Source: an uncultured Bacteroidota bacterium (lineage in GTDB: Bacteria; Bacteroidota; Bacteroidia; Chitinophagales; Chitinophagaceae). From it: DNA of 7,089 nucleotides. A program made the translations under genes and the position numbers. The stretch lies in assembly GCA_946479055.1 (NCBI GenBank), contig CAMLEX010000254.1, positions 1 through 7,089 on the forward strand, given 5' to 3'. Positions within the stretch are counted from its first letter, which is position 1. Every line of letters begins with the position of its first letter. The notes beneath the pieces were generated by a model. That model was given only the letters and a program-made list of their open reading frames with translations, had not been told where the DNA came from and searched no databases. Below are positions 1-6,187 of the stretch, piece by piece.

Positions 1-39
1 CACGAAGAGGTTTTTTTAAACACTTTAAAATTGTTCTGT

Positions 40-1419
40 ATGAAACTGAAACATTTTCCCAGGTTGGACGAAAATCTTTTTGTCGTTACAGCTGCCGGTT
101 TTTTAATTACCGGGTTACTGCTATTGCATAGTTGCCATAAAAACGATCACCATGCTCCATCGGATAAGGTGGACCTGGAGCTTGTTGCGGATGGTTTTGT
201 TTCGCCGCTTGGTGTTGTTGCCGTGCCTGACGACAGCGACCGGTTATTTGTAATTGACCAGGCAGGTAAGATCTGGATCATAGATGCTTCCGGAAATAAA
301 CTTGCCACCCCTTTTATGGATGTCACCAGCATGATGGTTCCACTGATGGCCGATTTTGATGAACGTGGTTTGTTAGGGCTTGCATTTCATCCGGATTATA
401 AAATGAATGGCAGGTTCTTTATTTATTACCAGCTGCCACCACGTGCCGGCGGACCGGAAACAGGAGAACCCTGGAATAACTTAAGCCGCATTTCTGAATT
501 TAAGGTTTCTGCTTCCAACCCTGATCTTGCGGATATGAGTTCTGAAAAAGTTATCCTGGAATGGGATGATCCCCAGTTTAATCATAATGGCGGTACGATT
601 GCTTTTGGTCCTGATGGCTATTTATATATTGCCATTGGCGATGGTGGTTTTGCTGATGATGTGGCCCCTGGACATGTGGAGGATTGGTATACTGCGAATG
701 CAGGAGGTAATGGCCAGGATATTGAAGCAAATTTTCTTGGAAATATTTTGCGCCTGGATATTAATGTTTCACCTTATGGTATTCCTGCAGATAATCCATT
801 TGTAAACAAGGATGGCCTTGATGAGATCTATGCGTATGGTTTTCGGAATCCCTATCGCATATCATTTGACATGAGTGGTTCACACGAATTATATGCAGGA
901 GATGCGGGCCAGGTATTATATGAAGAAATAGACCTTGTAAAAAAAGGCGGCAACTACGGATGGAATGTAAAAGAAGGCGCCCATTGCTTTAATGCAGCCA
1001 ATAACGATACTTTATTAGCTTCTTGCCCGGATGTTGATAATTTTGGTAATCCGCTCATTGACCCGGTTATAGAAGTGATCAATGCCGCAAACCCAATGGG
1101 AGGAGGAAAAGCACTCACCATTATCGGCGGTAATGTGTACCGTGGTCATTCAATACCGGGGTTCCAGGGTAAATATATTTTTGGAACATTCGGTCAAACT
1201 TTTACGGCTCCGGATGGTGAATTATTCATTTCCACCCCGGCAGGTCCAGGCCCATGGAAATATGATGAGATTGACCTGAAAAGTTTCCCTGACGATCTTG
1301 GTCATTATCTGAAGGGCTTTGGCCAGGACAATGATGGAGAAGTTTATGTCACGGTTTCAACCGCACTGGGCCCGTCAGGAACAACAGGTAAAGTTTTTAA
1401 ACTGGTAAAAGTTAAATAA
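40..1419 (+). CDS. PQQ-dependent sugar dehydrogenase (glucose/sorbosone dehydrogenase family), lipoprotein
   Basis: This gene encodes a 459-residue protein of the six-bladed beta-propeller glucose/sorbosone dehydrogenase family. Characterised members oxidise aldoses or sorbosone with PQQ and calcium. Family signatures appear in order: GLLGLAFHPDY (110-120), NHNGGTIAFGPDGYLYIAIGDGG (split here: NHNGG 181-185, then GPDGYLYIAIGDGG 190-203), GNILRLDIN (234-242), YGFRNPYR (266-273) and GDAGQVLYEEIDLV (287-300). By family analogy His182 matches the catalytic His and Arg269 the PQQ-side Arg of Acinetobacter soluble glucose dehydrogenase. A hydrophobic segment at residues 13-30 ends in LLHSC, so Cys32 is the likely lipidation site. 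The residues after it (HKNDHH) are not clearly the acidic signal for surface export, so a periplasm-facing anchor is more likely. I chose ATG at 40 over TTG at 31; the frame is open to the window edge, so an upstream start cannot be excluded. The gene converges on the next one. The substrate is unknown. Confidence 0.88.
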   Translation: MKLKHFPRLDENLFVVTAAGFLITGLLLLHSCHKNDHHAPSDKVDLELVADGFVSPLGVVAVPDDSDRLFVIDQAGKIWIIDASGNKLATPFMDVTSMMVPLMADFDERGLLGLAFHPDYKMNGRFFIYYQLPPRAGGPETGEPWNNLSRISEFKVSASNPDLADMSSEKVILEWDDPQFNHNGGTIAFGPDGYLYIAIGDGGFADDVAPGHVEDWYTANAGGNGQDIEANFLGNILRLDINVSPYGIPADNPFVNKDGLDEIYAYGFRNPYRISFDMSGSHELYAGDAGQVLYEEIDLVKKGGNYGWNVKEGAHCFNAANNDTLLASCPDVDNFGNPLIDPVIEVINAANPMGGGKALTIIGGNVYRGHSIPGFQGKYIFGTFGQTFTAPDGELFISTPAGPGPWKYDEIDLKSFPDDLGHYLKGFGQDNDGEVYVTVSTALGPSGTTGKVFKLVKVK

Positions 1420-1430
1420 TAAGAGCTGGC

Positions 1431-1610
1431 GTGTTGGAGATTCAATCTTACGAATCTGCGTATATAAATAGTTCCTGTTTCTGCTACGATTTTGATTTAA
1501 CGATTAAAGAGCAACAGGAACTATTTTATTTGAAATGCAGGTATTGCGGCGCAGACGTACTTATATCTCTTACTATGCAGCAACAGGAACTAAATGAATG
1601 TATACAGTAA
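1431..1610 (+). CDS. Doubtful small ORF with CxC and CxxC motifs
   Basis: A 59-codon frame begins at GTG 1431 (TTG 1434 is an alternative) and ends at TAA 1608-1610. The stop-free run goes back to 1416, just after the stop of the sugar dehydrogenase gene. The translation contains SSCFCYDFDL (residues 14-23) and YLKCRYCGADVLISL (33-47). This gives four cysteines in a CxC plus CxxC pattern that could bind zinc. QQEL occurs at 28-31 and again at 51-54 because a 14-bp direct repeat lies in frame. There is no ATG near the start and no convincing ribosome binding site. The composition looks protein-like, but a run of this length can occur by chance. It could equally be a gene remnant or non-coding repeat DNA. 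I do not recognise it. Confidence 0.2.
   Translation: MLEIQSYESAYINSSCFCYDFDLTIKEQQELFYLKCRYCGADVLISLTMQQQELNECIQ
1466..1592. repeat. Three-copy motif, two direct and one inverted, in the convergent intergenic region
   Basis: The 14-mer AAATAGTTCCTGTT at 1466-1479 is perfectly inverted at 1513-1526 (AACAGGAACTATTT), leaving 33 bases between the arms. The 14-mer AGCAACAGGAACTA at 1510-1523 recurs exactly at 1579-1592, 69 bases downstream. The sequence AACAGGAACTA therefore occurs three times within 127 bp. The first arm starts 47 bases after the stop of the sugar dehydrogenase gene, so the hairpin could mark the end of that transcript. However, the loop is long and there is no strong T-run, so it is not a standard intrinsic terminator. 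A mobile-element remnant or repeat family is an alternative. A weaker hairpin lies just upstream (AGATTC 1438-1443 with GAATCT 1452-1457). From 1611 to 1717 I see nothing convincing. Confidence 0.6.
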
Positions 1611-1717
1611 TTAATTGCTATGGTGAACCGGCTATTATTCAAATGCGATTTCAGGGGTATCACTATTCACATCATACTGTAACAAGCAATACCAAAATAA
1701 AATAATGCATCCCAGCT

Positions 1718-2830
1718 TTACAATTTAAGATCAACCTTATTGCCTGTTTTAACAGCCTGGTAAATGGCGTCTATGATTTTCAGATCTTTTACCCCTTCTT
1801 CACCATCTACGGGAACAATAGGTTGTTTGCCTTGCAAAATAATACCGGCCATTTCATCCATCTGTACAGTTTGATGCGTTGTATGAGGTTGCGTTAATTC
1901 TCCTTTATGCGTACGGCCTTTGATGGGGCCATAGCCTGTTGCCGGCTGTAATTCGCCAAATCCTTTTTCACCATTCAGAAAAAATCGATCCAGGTTATTC
2001 ATAACATAGGTTGACAAACAGGACGCTACGGCCCCACTGGGAAATCCTAACTGAAATTGAATCGTTTCATCAACCCCTTCTTTAAATTTTTCATGATCTG
2101 TTTTGGTTTCCTGGGCAGTAACCCAAATGGGTTCTTCTCCCACCATGTATCGTGAACCATTAATAGAATAAATACCTATATCCATCATAGCGCCACCACC
2201 TGCAAGTTGTTTATTCAACCGCCATTGCTTAGGATCACCAATTCTGAAACCGCTTAGTCCCTGGAAGAATAGGATCTTTCCTAACTCACCATCTTTCCTC
2301 ATCCGGATGATCTCAAGTGTATTTGGTTCAAAATGCATTCTGTAACCAACCAGTAACTTGACATTTGCTTTTTTGCAAGCTTCCACCATTTCTTTTCCCT
2401 CTTTGGCATTTATAGCCATAGGTTTTTCACATATCACATGCTTACCTGCTTTTGCAACACGTATCACCTGGTCATGATGCAATGCATTGGGCGTAATCAC
2501 ATATACCGCATCAATATCAGGATTGTTTTTAATGCTGTCGAAATTTTCATAGTTGTAACAATTCTTTTCCGGAATATTATACTTACTCTGCCAGTTTTTA
2601 ATTTTGGAAGGTGTACCGCTGATTACACCGGTTAATTTGGCCATCTTACAGGATTGCATAGCATCAGCTACACGGGAACCATAACTTCCCAATCCCATAA
2701 TTGCTACACGTAGTACTGGCCCATCATATAAAGGATTGTAACCCGGATTGCTTTTTTCCATATGTTTTAATAATGGGATAGCGATCGCCGAAGCGGTAAG
2801 TTTTTGCAGAAAATCACGACGTGAATTCAT
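1718..2830 (-). CDS. Gfo/Idh/MocA family oxidoreductase with Tat leader, glucose-fructose oxidoreductase-like
   Basis: This 370-residue NAD(P)-dependent sugar oxidoreductase begins with a twin-arginine leader, NSRRDFLQK (2-10), followed by a hydrophobic run (12-21), so it is probably exported folded with its cofactor. The Rossmann glycine motif is GLGSYGS (46-52). The family signature EKP is at 135-137, with Lys136. The segment WRLNKQLAGGG (203-213) and MDIGIYSINGSRYM (216-229) closely resembles Zymomonas glucose-fructose oxidoreductase. By that comparison Asp217 and Tyr221 match its catalytic Asp and Tyr, with the same four-residue spacing. The substrate is probably a sugar or cyclitol, but which one cannot be told. 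The ATG at 2830 is preferred to the TTG at 2836 because it starts directly at the Tat leader. The aldo/keto reductase gene lies 90 bases upstream on the same strand, so co-transcription is possible but unproven. No clear promoter or Shine-Dalgarno site is seen in that gap. Confidence 0.88.
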   Translation of the reverse strand: MNSRRDFLQKLTASAIAIPLLKHMEKSNPGYNPLYDGPVLRVAIMGLGSYGSRVADAMQSCKMAKLTGVISGTPSKIKNWQSKYNIPEKNCYNYENFDSIKNNPDIDAVYVITPNALHHDQVIRVAKAGKHVICEKPMAINAKEGKEMVEACKKANVKLLVGYRMHFEPNTLEIIRMRKDGELGKILFFQGLSGFRIGDPKQWRLNKQLAGGGAMMDIGIYSINGSRYMVGEEPIWVTAQETKTDHEKFKEGVDETIQFQLGFPSGAVASCLSTYVMNNLDRFFLNGEKGFGELQPATGYGPIKGRTHKGELTQPHTTHQTVQMDEMAGIILQGKQPIVPVDGEEGVKDLKIIDAIYQAVKTGNKVDLKL

Positions 2831-2920
2831 AACCAACGGTTTTTGTTTTAAGTTAGAAACATTTATTGGAAATAATCTATCTTTTTTGAATTACTTGAAG
2901 CTCGCCTTTGCGTTTACTAT

Positions 2921-3892
2921 TTATTGAGACCATTCAGTTGGCTTGCGGTCCCAACGATGATCTTTTAAATCATTCAACAAGTTTATTGGTAATCCCTTAC
3001 CATCACTGCAAGACATGTTTGATTCAACATTGCGCATTCTTCTCATTCCCGGGATTGTGGTTGAAATACCAGGATTGCTTAGAATAAAACGAATAGCCAT
3101 TTCGGCCATGGTCATTCCCTGTGGGATCAGAGGTTTTAGCGCATCTGCATGTTCTACACTTGATAGCAAATTTTCTTTGACAAAATAAGTTGCTCTCCAA
3201 TCTTTTTCAGGAAAGGTCGTTTCTTTTGTTAGTGTGCCTGTTAATGTTCCTTCATCAAACGGAACCCTTGCAATCACGCCGATATTTTTTTCACGACACA
3301 ATGGTAAAAGATTGTCTTCGGGCGACTGATCAAAAATATTATAGATAACCTGTACCGCATCAATCAAGCCGGTTTTCAAGGTTTCTAAACAATTGTCCGG
3401 TTCCCACCTGTTGACACTAACACCCCATGACTGCACTTTACCCTGCTGTGTTAATTTAGTTGTTGCTTCTTTCCATTCATCCGTCTGTGCCCAATTATCT
3501 TCCCATACATGAAATTGCTGCAGGTCAATTGAATCAACACCCAAATTTTTTAAACTTTTTTCTGTGTACTCAATTATATAATCTGCAGGGAAAACGTCCT
3601 GTATTGTGAACTGAGGCTTAGAGGGCCATTTCCTGTTTTTGGGTGGGATCTTTGTAGCAGTATATAATTTTTTACCGGGATGCCTTTTTAATGTCTTATT
3701 TAATATCTCTTCGCTAAGTCCGTCACCATAAGCCCAGGCTGTATCAAAAAAATTGCACCCTAATTCAATGGCTTTATCTAGCGCTTCATTCACTTGTTTT
3801 TCTTCTGAGCCGGTCCAGCCTGCCATTCCCCACATGCCATATCCTACTTCGCTAACGTTCCAACCTGTTCTTCCAAATTTTCTGTATTGCAT
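2921..3892 (-). CDS. Aldo/keto reductase
   Basis: This 323-residue protein is a complete aldo/keto reductase TIM barrel without a signal peptide, so it is cytosolic. It would reduce aldehydes or ketones, or oxidise the corresponding alcohols, with NADPH or NADH. It opens with the typical YRKFGRTGWNVSEVGYG (3-19). The catalytic tetrad is intact: Asp50 and Tyr55 in FFDTAWAYGDG (48-58), Lys81 in TATKIPP (78-84) and His128 in LQQFHVW (124-130). The cofactor-binding end is IPGMRRMRNVESN (280-292). Length is normal for the family. The overall look (GWGVSVN-like stretch at 156-161, PFDEGTLTG at 211-219) fits the broad bacterial group often annotated as oxidoreductases of unknown substrate. It lies between two exported oxidoreductase genes on the same strand, 139 bases after the PQQ dehydrogenase and 90 before the Gfo/Idh gene. 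A role in handling a carbonyl product of those enzymes is only a guess. Confidence 0.92.
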   Translation of the reverse strand: MQYRKFGRTGWNVSEVGYGMWGMAGWTGSEEKQVNEALDKAIELGCNFFDTAWAYGDGLSEEILNKTLKRHPGKKLYTATKIPPKNRKWPSKPQFTIQDVFPADYIIEYTEKSLKNLGVDSIDLQQFHVWEDNWAQTDEWKEATTKLTQQGKVQSWGVSVNRWEPDNCLETLKTGLIDAVQVIYNIFDQSPEDNLLPLCREKNIGVIARVPFDEGTLTGTLTKETTFPEKDWRATYFVKENLLSSVEHADALKPLIPQGMTMAEMAIRFILSNPGISTTIPGMRRMRNVESNMSCSDGKGLPINLLNDLKDHRWDRKPTEWSQ

Positions 3893-3942
3893 ATAAATTA
3901 ATTTTCAAAATGCTAAGTTGAATTATTATAAGTTTAAAAATA

Positions 3943-3950
3943 CAAAGGTT
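3943..3950 (-). promoter_or_regulatory. Possible Bacteroidota -7 box for the aldo/keto reductase gene
   Basis: Read on the minus strand, this is AACCTTTG, one mismatch from the Bacteroidota primary sigma consensus TAnnTTTG. It would put a transcription start about 40-45 bases before the ATG at 3892. No clear TTG-type -33 box is visible at the expected distance, so the call is weak. If real, the aldo/keto reductase has its own promoter and does not depend only on read-through from the PQQ dehydrogenase gene. Confidence 0.22.
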
Positions 3951-4031
3951 AACTATTCAGGTAAAAAGGAAAAAGTGGAATTATTGAATATCATTTTTTT
4001 TAAACCACCGTTCATCATTTCTGGTAAGGCA

Positions 4032-6002
4032 TCACAATGCATACGCCACAAGATAATCTCCCAATTTAGTTCCCAATTTTCCATGACCACCTGCAGCAAT
4101 TACTACATACTGTCGTCCATTTAATTCATACGTCATAGGAGTTGCTTGGCCGCCTGCCGGCAACATGGTTTGCCATAACATTTCTCCATTGCTTGTATTG
4201 AAAGCACGGAAAAATCCATCCATGCTTGATGCAATAAAAACAAGTCCACCTGCAGTAGTAATAGCTCCGCCAAAATTTATCGAACCCCATTTCGTTGCAT
4301 CTGGATATTTCTGCGGATCCGCAACAAATCCAAGAGGGACTTCCCATTTTAATTGACCGGTTTTCATATCAATACCAGCCAATGTTCCCCACGGCGGTTT
4401 TGTTTGCACTATAATTTGTCCATTTTCAACAGTGAAAAGATATTCCCTGCTCATAATATAGGGAGTTCCTTCCTGTGGCGCCACTTCCGCCCTTGGTAAT
4501 GCTGTATTCACTGATTGCCGTGTATTTTCTGTTTTAGGATATAACGTTATCAATGCAGCGATACGATTGGTATTCGTAACAAGAATGTTTTGTTCCGGAT
4601 CAAAACTAGCGCCGCTCCAGTTCATACCACCTACATTGCCCGGGGTAATGATTGAGCCTTTGAAAGATGGCGGAGTAAATACACCCTGTTTGATATGCCG
4701 GCTGATTCGTTCTTTAGCTTTTTGGGTTAGCTCAGGCGTTGGGCCCCATGCATCATCCTCGGTCACTTTTTGCAATCCTAATGCAGGTAACTGAGTGGGG
4801 AATGGTTGAGTTTTTGCCGCTTCTTCTCCGGGTATGTCTGATGCAGGGACGGCACGTTCTTCGATCGGAAATAAATGTTCTCCTGTTTTTCTATTCAAAA
4901 CAAATATGTGTCCCATTTTAGTTACTACCAATACGGCAGGAATTTTTTTCCCATTTCTTTCTATATCTAATAAAACGGGTTGTGCCGGAATATCATAATC
5001 CCAGATATCATGATGAACAGTTTGAAAATGCCAAACTGGTTTTCCAGTTGAAGCTTTAATGGCAACAATAGAATTGGCATATAAATTATCACCTTTTCTT
5101 TCTCCACCATAATAATCAGGACTGGGACATGACGTAGGCACAAAGACAAGATCAAGCGATATATCCGCCGATATAGTTGCCCATGCATTAGCCGCACCTG
5201 TTTGTTGTGCTTTAGGGCCTTTCCATGTAGTATAACCGCTATCAGTTGGCTTTCTTGGTATGGGATCCCATGACCATTTAAGTTTTCCTGTTCTTGCATC
5301 AAAAGCTCTTACCACACCAGGTGGATAATCGAATCTCCAGTTATCACCCATAGTTGAACCAATCACAATAAGATCATTGATCACAGCCGGCGCAGAAGTA
5401 ACTTGTAAAGAGCCAACTCTTTTTTTCAGATCTATAATTCCAATTTCTCCAAAGGAGGAAACTGGTTTTCCTGTTGATGCATTCAATGCGATCAATCGTC
5501 CATCAATAGTAGCCGCAAGAATGCGCATATAATTGGCATCACCTGGTTTGCGATCAGCGTCTATCCATTTCGATACTCCTCTTGATGTTACTTCTGAATG
5601 TTCTCCTTTAAGATCAACCCCAGAATTATACACCCATCGTTCTTTACCGGTAGCGGCATCAATAGCAATGATACGATTGGTAGGTGTGCTGAAATAAAGA
5701 ATTCCGTTAACCATTAACGGTGTTGCTTCAAATGCCGCTTTTTTCCCGATCTCTGTTCCTTCATATGTTTTTAATTCACCGGATTGGTAGGTCCATGCCG
5801 GTTTCAGATTTTTTACATTGCCGGTATTGATCTGTTTAATTGGCGAGTATCGCATTCCTCCTGGGTCATTACCATAATTGGCCCATTGTCCATTCTTTGC
5901 AAAATTGATCTCTCTTTCGTGTTGTGATTCTTTATTTGTTTGAGAGTAGCCTGTTATTACAAAAAAAGATAACAGCGTAACAGAAAAAAATTTCTTTCTC
6001 AT
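4032..6002 (-). CDS. Secreted PQQ-dependent dehydrogenase (membrane glucose/quinate dehydrogenase family, soluble form)
   Basis: This 656-residue quinoprotein has an eight-bladed propeller fold and oxidises a sugar, polyol or alcohol in the periplasm; the substrate is unknown. A Sec signal peptide (1-20) probably ends at GYS|Q. Propeller repeats include IIAIDAATGKERWVYN (111-126), VVRAFDARTGKLKWSW (230-245), SIVAIKASTGKPVWHF (311-326) and LAGIDMKTGQLKWEV (541-555). The active-site block HHDIWDYDIPAQP (330-342) and VVTKMGHIFVLNRKTG (359-374) match E. coli membrane glucose dehydrogenase. Asp335 and Lys362 correspond to its Asp466 and Lys493, with the same 27-residue spacing. The family block TCRGV appears as TSRGV (139-143). 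The E. coli enzyme's five N-terminal membrane helices are absent, and there is no CxxCH haem site. The whole protein has one cysteine (Cys292), so a separate electron acceptor is needed. The gene is divergent from the molybdenum-enzyme genes and is probably co-regulated with them. Confidence 0.9.
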   Translation of the reverse strand: MRKKFFSVTLLSFFVITGYSQTNKESQHEREINFAKNGQWANYGNDPGGMRYSPIKQINTGNVKNLKPAWTYQSGELKTYEGTEIGKKAAFEATPLMVNGILYFSTPTNRIIAIDAATGKERWVYNSGVDLKGEHSEVTSRGVSKWIDADRKPGDANYMRILAATIDGRLIALNASTGKPVSSFGEIGIIDLKKRVGSLQVTSAPAVINDLIVIGSTMGDNWRFDYPPGVVRAFDARTGKLKWSWDPIPRKPTDSGYTTWKGPKAQQTGAANAWATISADISLDLVFVPTSCPSPDYYGGERKGDNLYANSIVAIKASTGKPVWHFQTVHHDIWDYDIPAQPVLLDIERNGKKIPAVLVVTKMGHIFVLNRKTGEHLFPIEERAVPASDIPGEEAAKTQPFPTQLPALGLQKVTEDDAWGPTPELTQKAKERISRHIKQGVFTPPSFKGSIITPGNVGGMNWSGASFDPEQNILVTNTNRIAALITLYPKTENTRQSVNTALPRAEVAPQEGTPYIMSREYLFTVENGQIIVQTKPPWGTLAGIDMKTGQLKWEVPLGFVADPQKYPDATKWGSINFGGAITTAGGLVFIASSMDGFFRAFNTSNGEMLWQTMLPAGGQATPMTYELNGRQYVVIAAGGHGKLGTKLGDYLVAYAL

Positions 6003-6030
6003 GACAGTACCAGTGTTAATTGTTTTGTTG

Positions 6031-6045
6031 TAATAATAATAATAA
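6031..6045. repeat. (TAA)5 microsatellite in the leader of the PQQ dehydrogenase gene
   Basis: Five perfect TAA units lie 29-43 bases upstream of the ATG at 6002, inside the probable untranslated leader of the minus-strand gene. Length variation could alter leader spacing, but five trinucleotide units is short and this may be ordinary AT-rich sequence. Confidence 0.6.
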
Positions 6046-6053
6046 GCTCAGTT

Positions 6054-6085
6054 TGAAGATATGAAGTTTTTACACTTTTCATAAA
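6054..6085 (-). promoter_or_regulatory. Candidate promoter of the PQQ dehydrogenase gene
   Basis: Read on the minus strand, TTTATG (6085-6080) is followed after 18 bases by TATCTTCA (6061-6054). The second box resembles the Bacteroidota -7 consensus TAnnTTTG with two mismatches, and the first is a loose -33 box. The predicted start would leave a leader of roughly 45 bases containing the TAA repeat. Support comes from the same spacing and near-identical -7 box in the opposite promoter. Confidence 0.33.
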
Positions 6086-6134
6086 ACAATACGGATAGAT
6101 ATATTGCCAGTTCACTACCGCTGATACAATTCTC

Positions 6135-6165
6135 TTTTCAAAACAATCCGTTTTGTCTAACTTCA
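6135..6165 (+). promoter_or_regulatory. Candidate promoter of the molybdenum-enzyme genes
   Basis: TTTTC at 6135-6139 is followed after 18 bases by TAACTTCA at 6158-6165, a two-mismatch match to TAnnTTTG. The predicted start lies near 6170, giving a short A-rich leader of about 18 bases before the ATG at 6188. The -7 box is nearly the same as that of the divergent promoter (TATCTTCA), which is the main reason for believing either. Confidence 0.33.
6139..6155. promoter_or_regulatory. Candidate operator palindrome CAAAAC-N5-GTTTTG
   Basis: A perfect 6-bp inverted repeat, CAAAAC (6139-6144) and GTTTTG (6150-6155), has five bases between its arms and fits exactly in the spacer of the candidate plus-strand promoter. 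AAAACAATCCG (6140-6150), which overlaps it, recurs with one change as AAAACAATACG at 6083-6093, beside the -33 box of the minus-strand promoter. This position would suit a repressor acting on both promoters. No regulator gene is in the window. Confidence 0.3.
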
Positions 6166-6187
6166 AACTCAGAAAAAAATAATCACA

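Larger units (their letters stand above)
6047..6172. repeat. 12-bp inverted repeat bracketing the divergent promoter region
   Basis: CTCAGTTTGAAG at 6047-6058 and CTTCAAACTCAG at 6161-6172 are reverse complements at 11 of 12 positions. As a result, each divergent transcript begins with the same motif in sense orientation: CTTCAAACTGAG before the PQQ dehydrogenase and CTTCAAACTCAG before the iron-sulfur subunit. The arms are 102 bases apart, too far for a useful RNA hairpin, so a shared promoter element or a pair of regulator sites is more plausible. Confidence 0.55.

Noticed and set aside
147..332. Minus-strand open frame inside the sugar dehydrogenase gene
   Set aside because: It lies wholly antisense to a well-supported gene, has no recognisable domain, and its composition follows the opposite strand.
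566..1279. Two plus-strand frames (566-805 and 1082-1279) inside the sugar dehydrogenase gene
   Set aside because: They are out-of-frame shadows of conserved propeller motifs. The apparent hydrophobic stretch in the first comes from reading the same codons shifted.
1420..1717. tRNA, small RNA or transposase relic in the convergent gap
   Set aside because: No cloverleaf, CCA end or transposase motif could be seen. Only the repeats and the doubtful short frame are supported.
2438..2635. Plus-strand frame with several Cys and His residues
   Set aside because: It is antisense to the Rossmann domain of the Gfo/Idh gene, and the Cys/His content comes from the reverse strand of conserved codons.
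3990..4031. Intrinsic terminator after the PQQ dehydrogenase, suggested by an eight-base homopolymer
   Set aside because: On the transcribed (minus) strand the run reads as A, not U, and only a 4-bp stem (ACCA/TGGT) can form near it.
3918..4124. Plus-strand frame spanning the gap after the PQQ dehydrogenase and its last 93 bases
   Set aside because: It is Lys/Asn/Ser-rich, as AT-rich non-coding DNA gives, has no domain, and overlaps the conserved C terminus of the dehydrogenase.
4126..5302. Several frames on both strands within the PQQ dehydrogenase gene
   Set aside because: All overlap strongly conserved propeller code in another frame and show no family features of their own.
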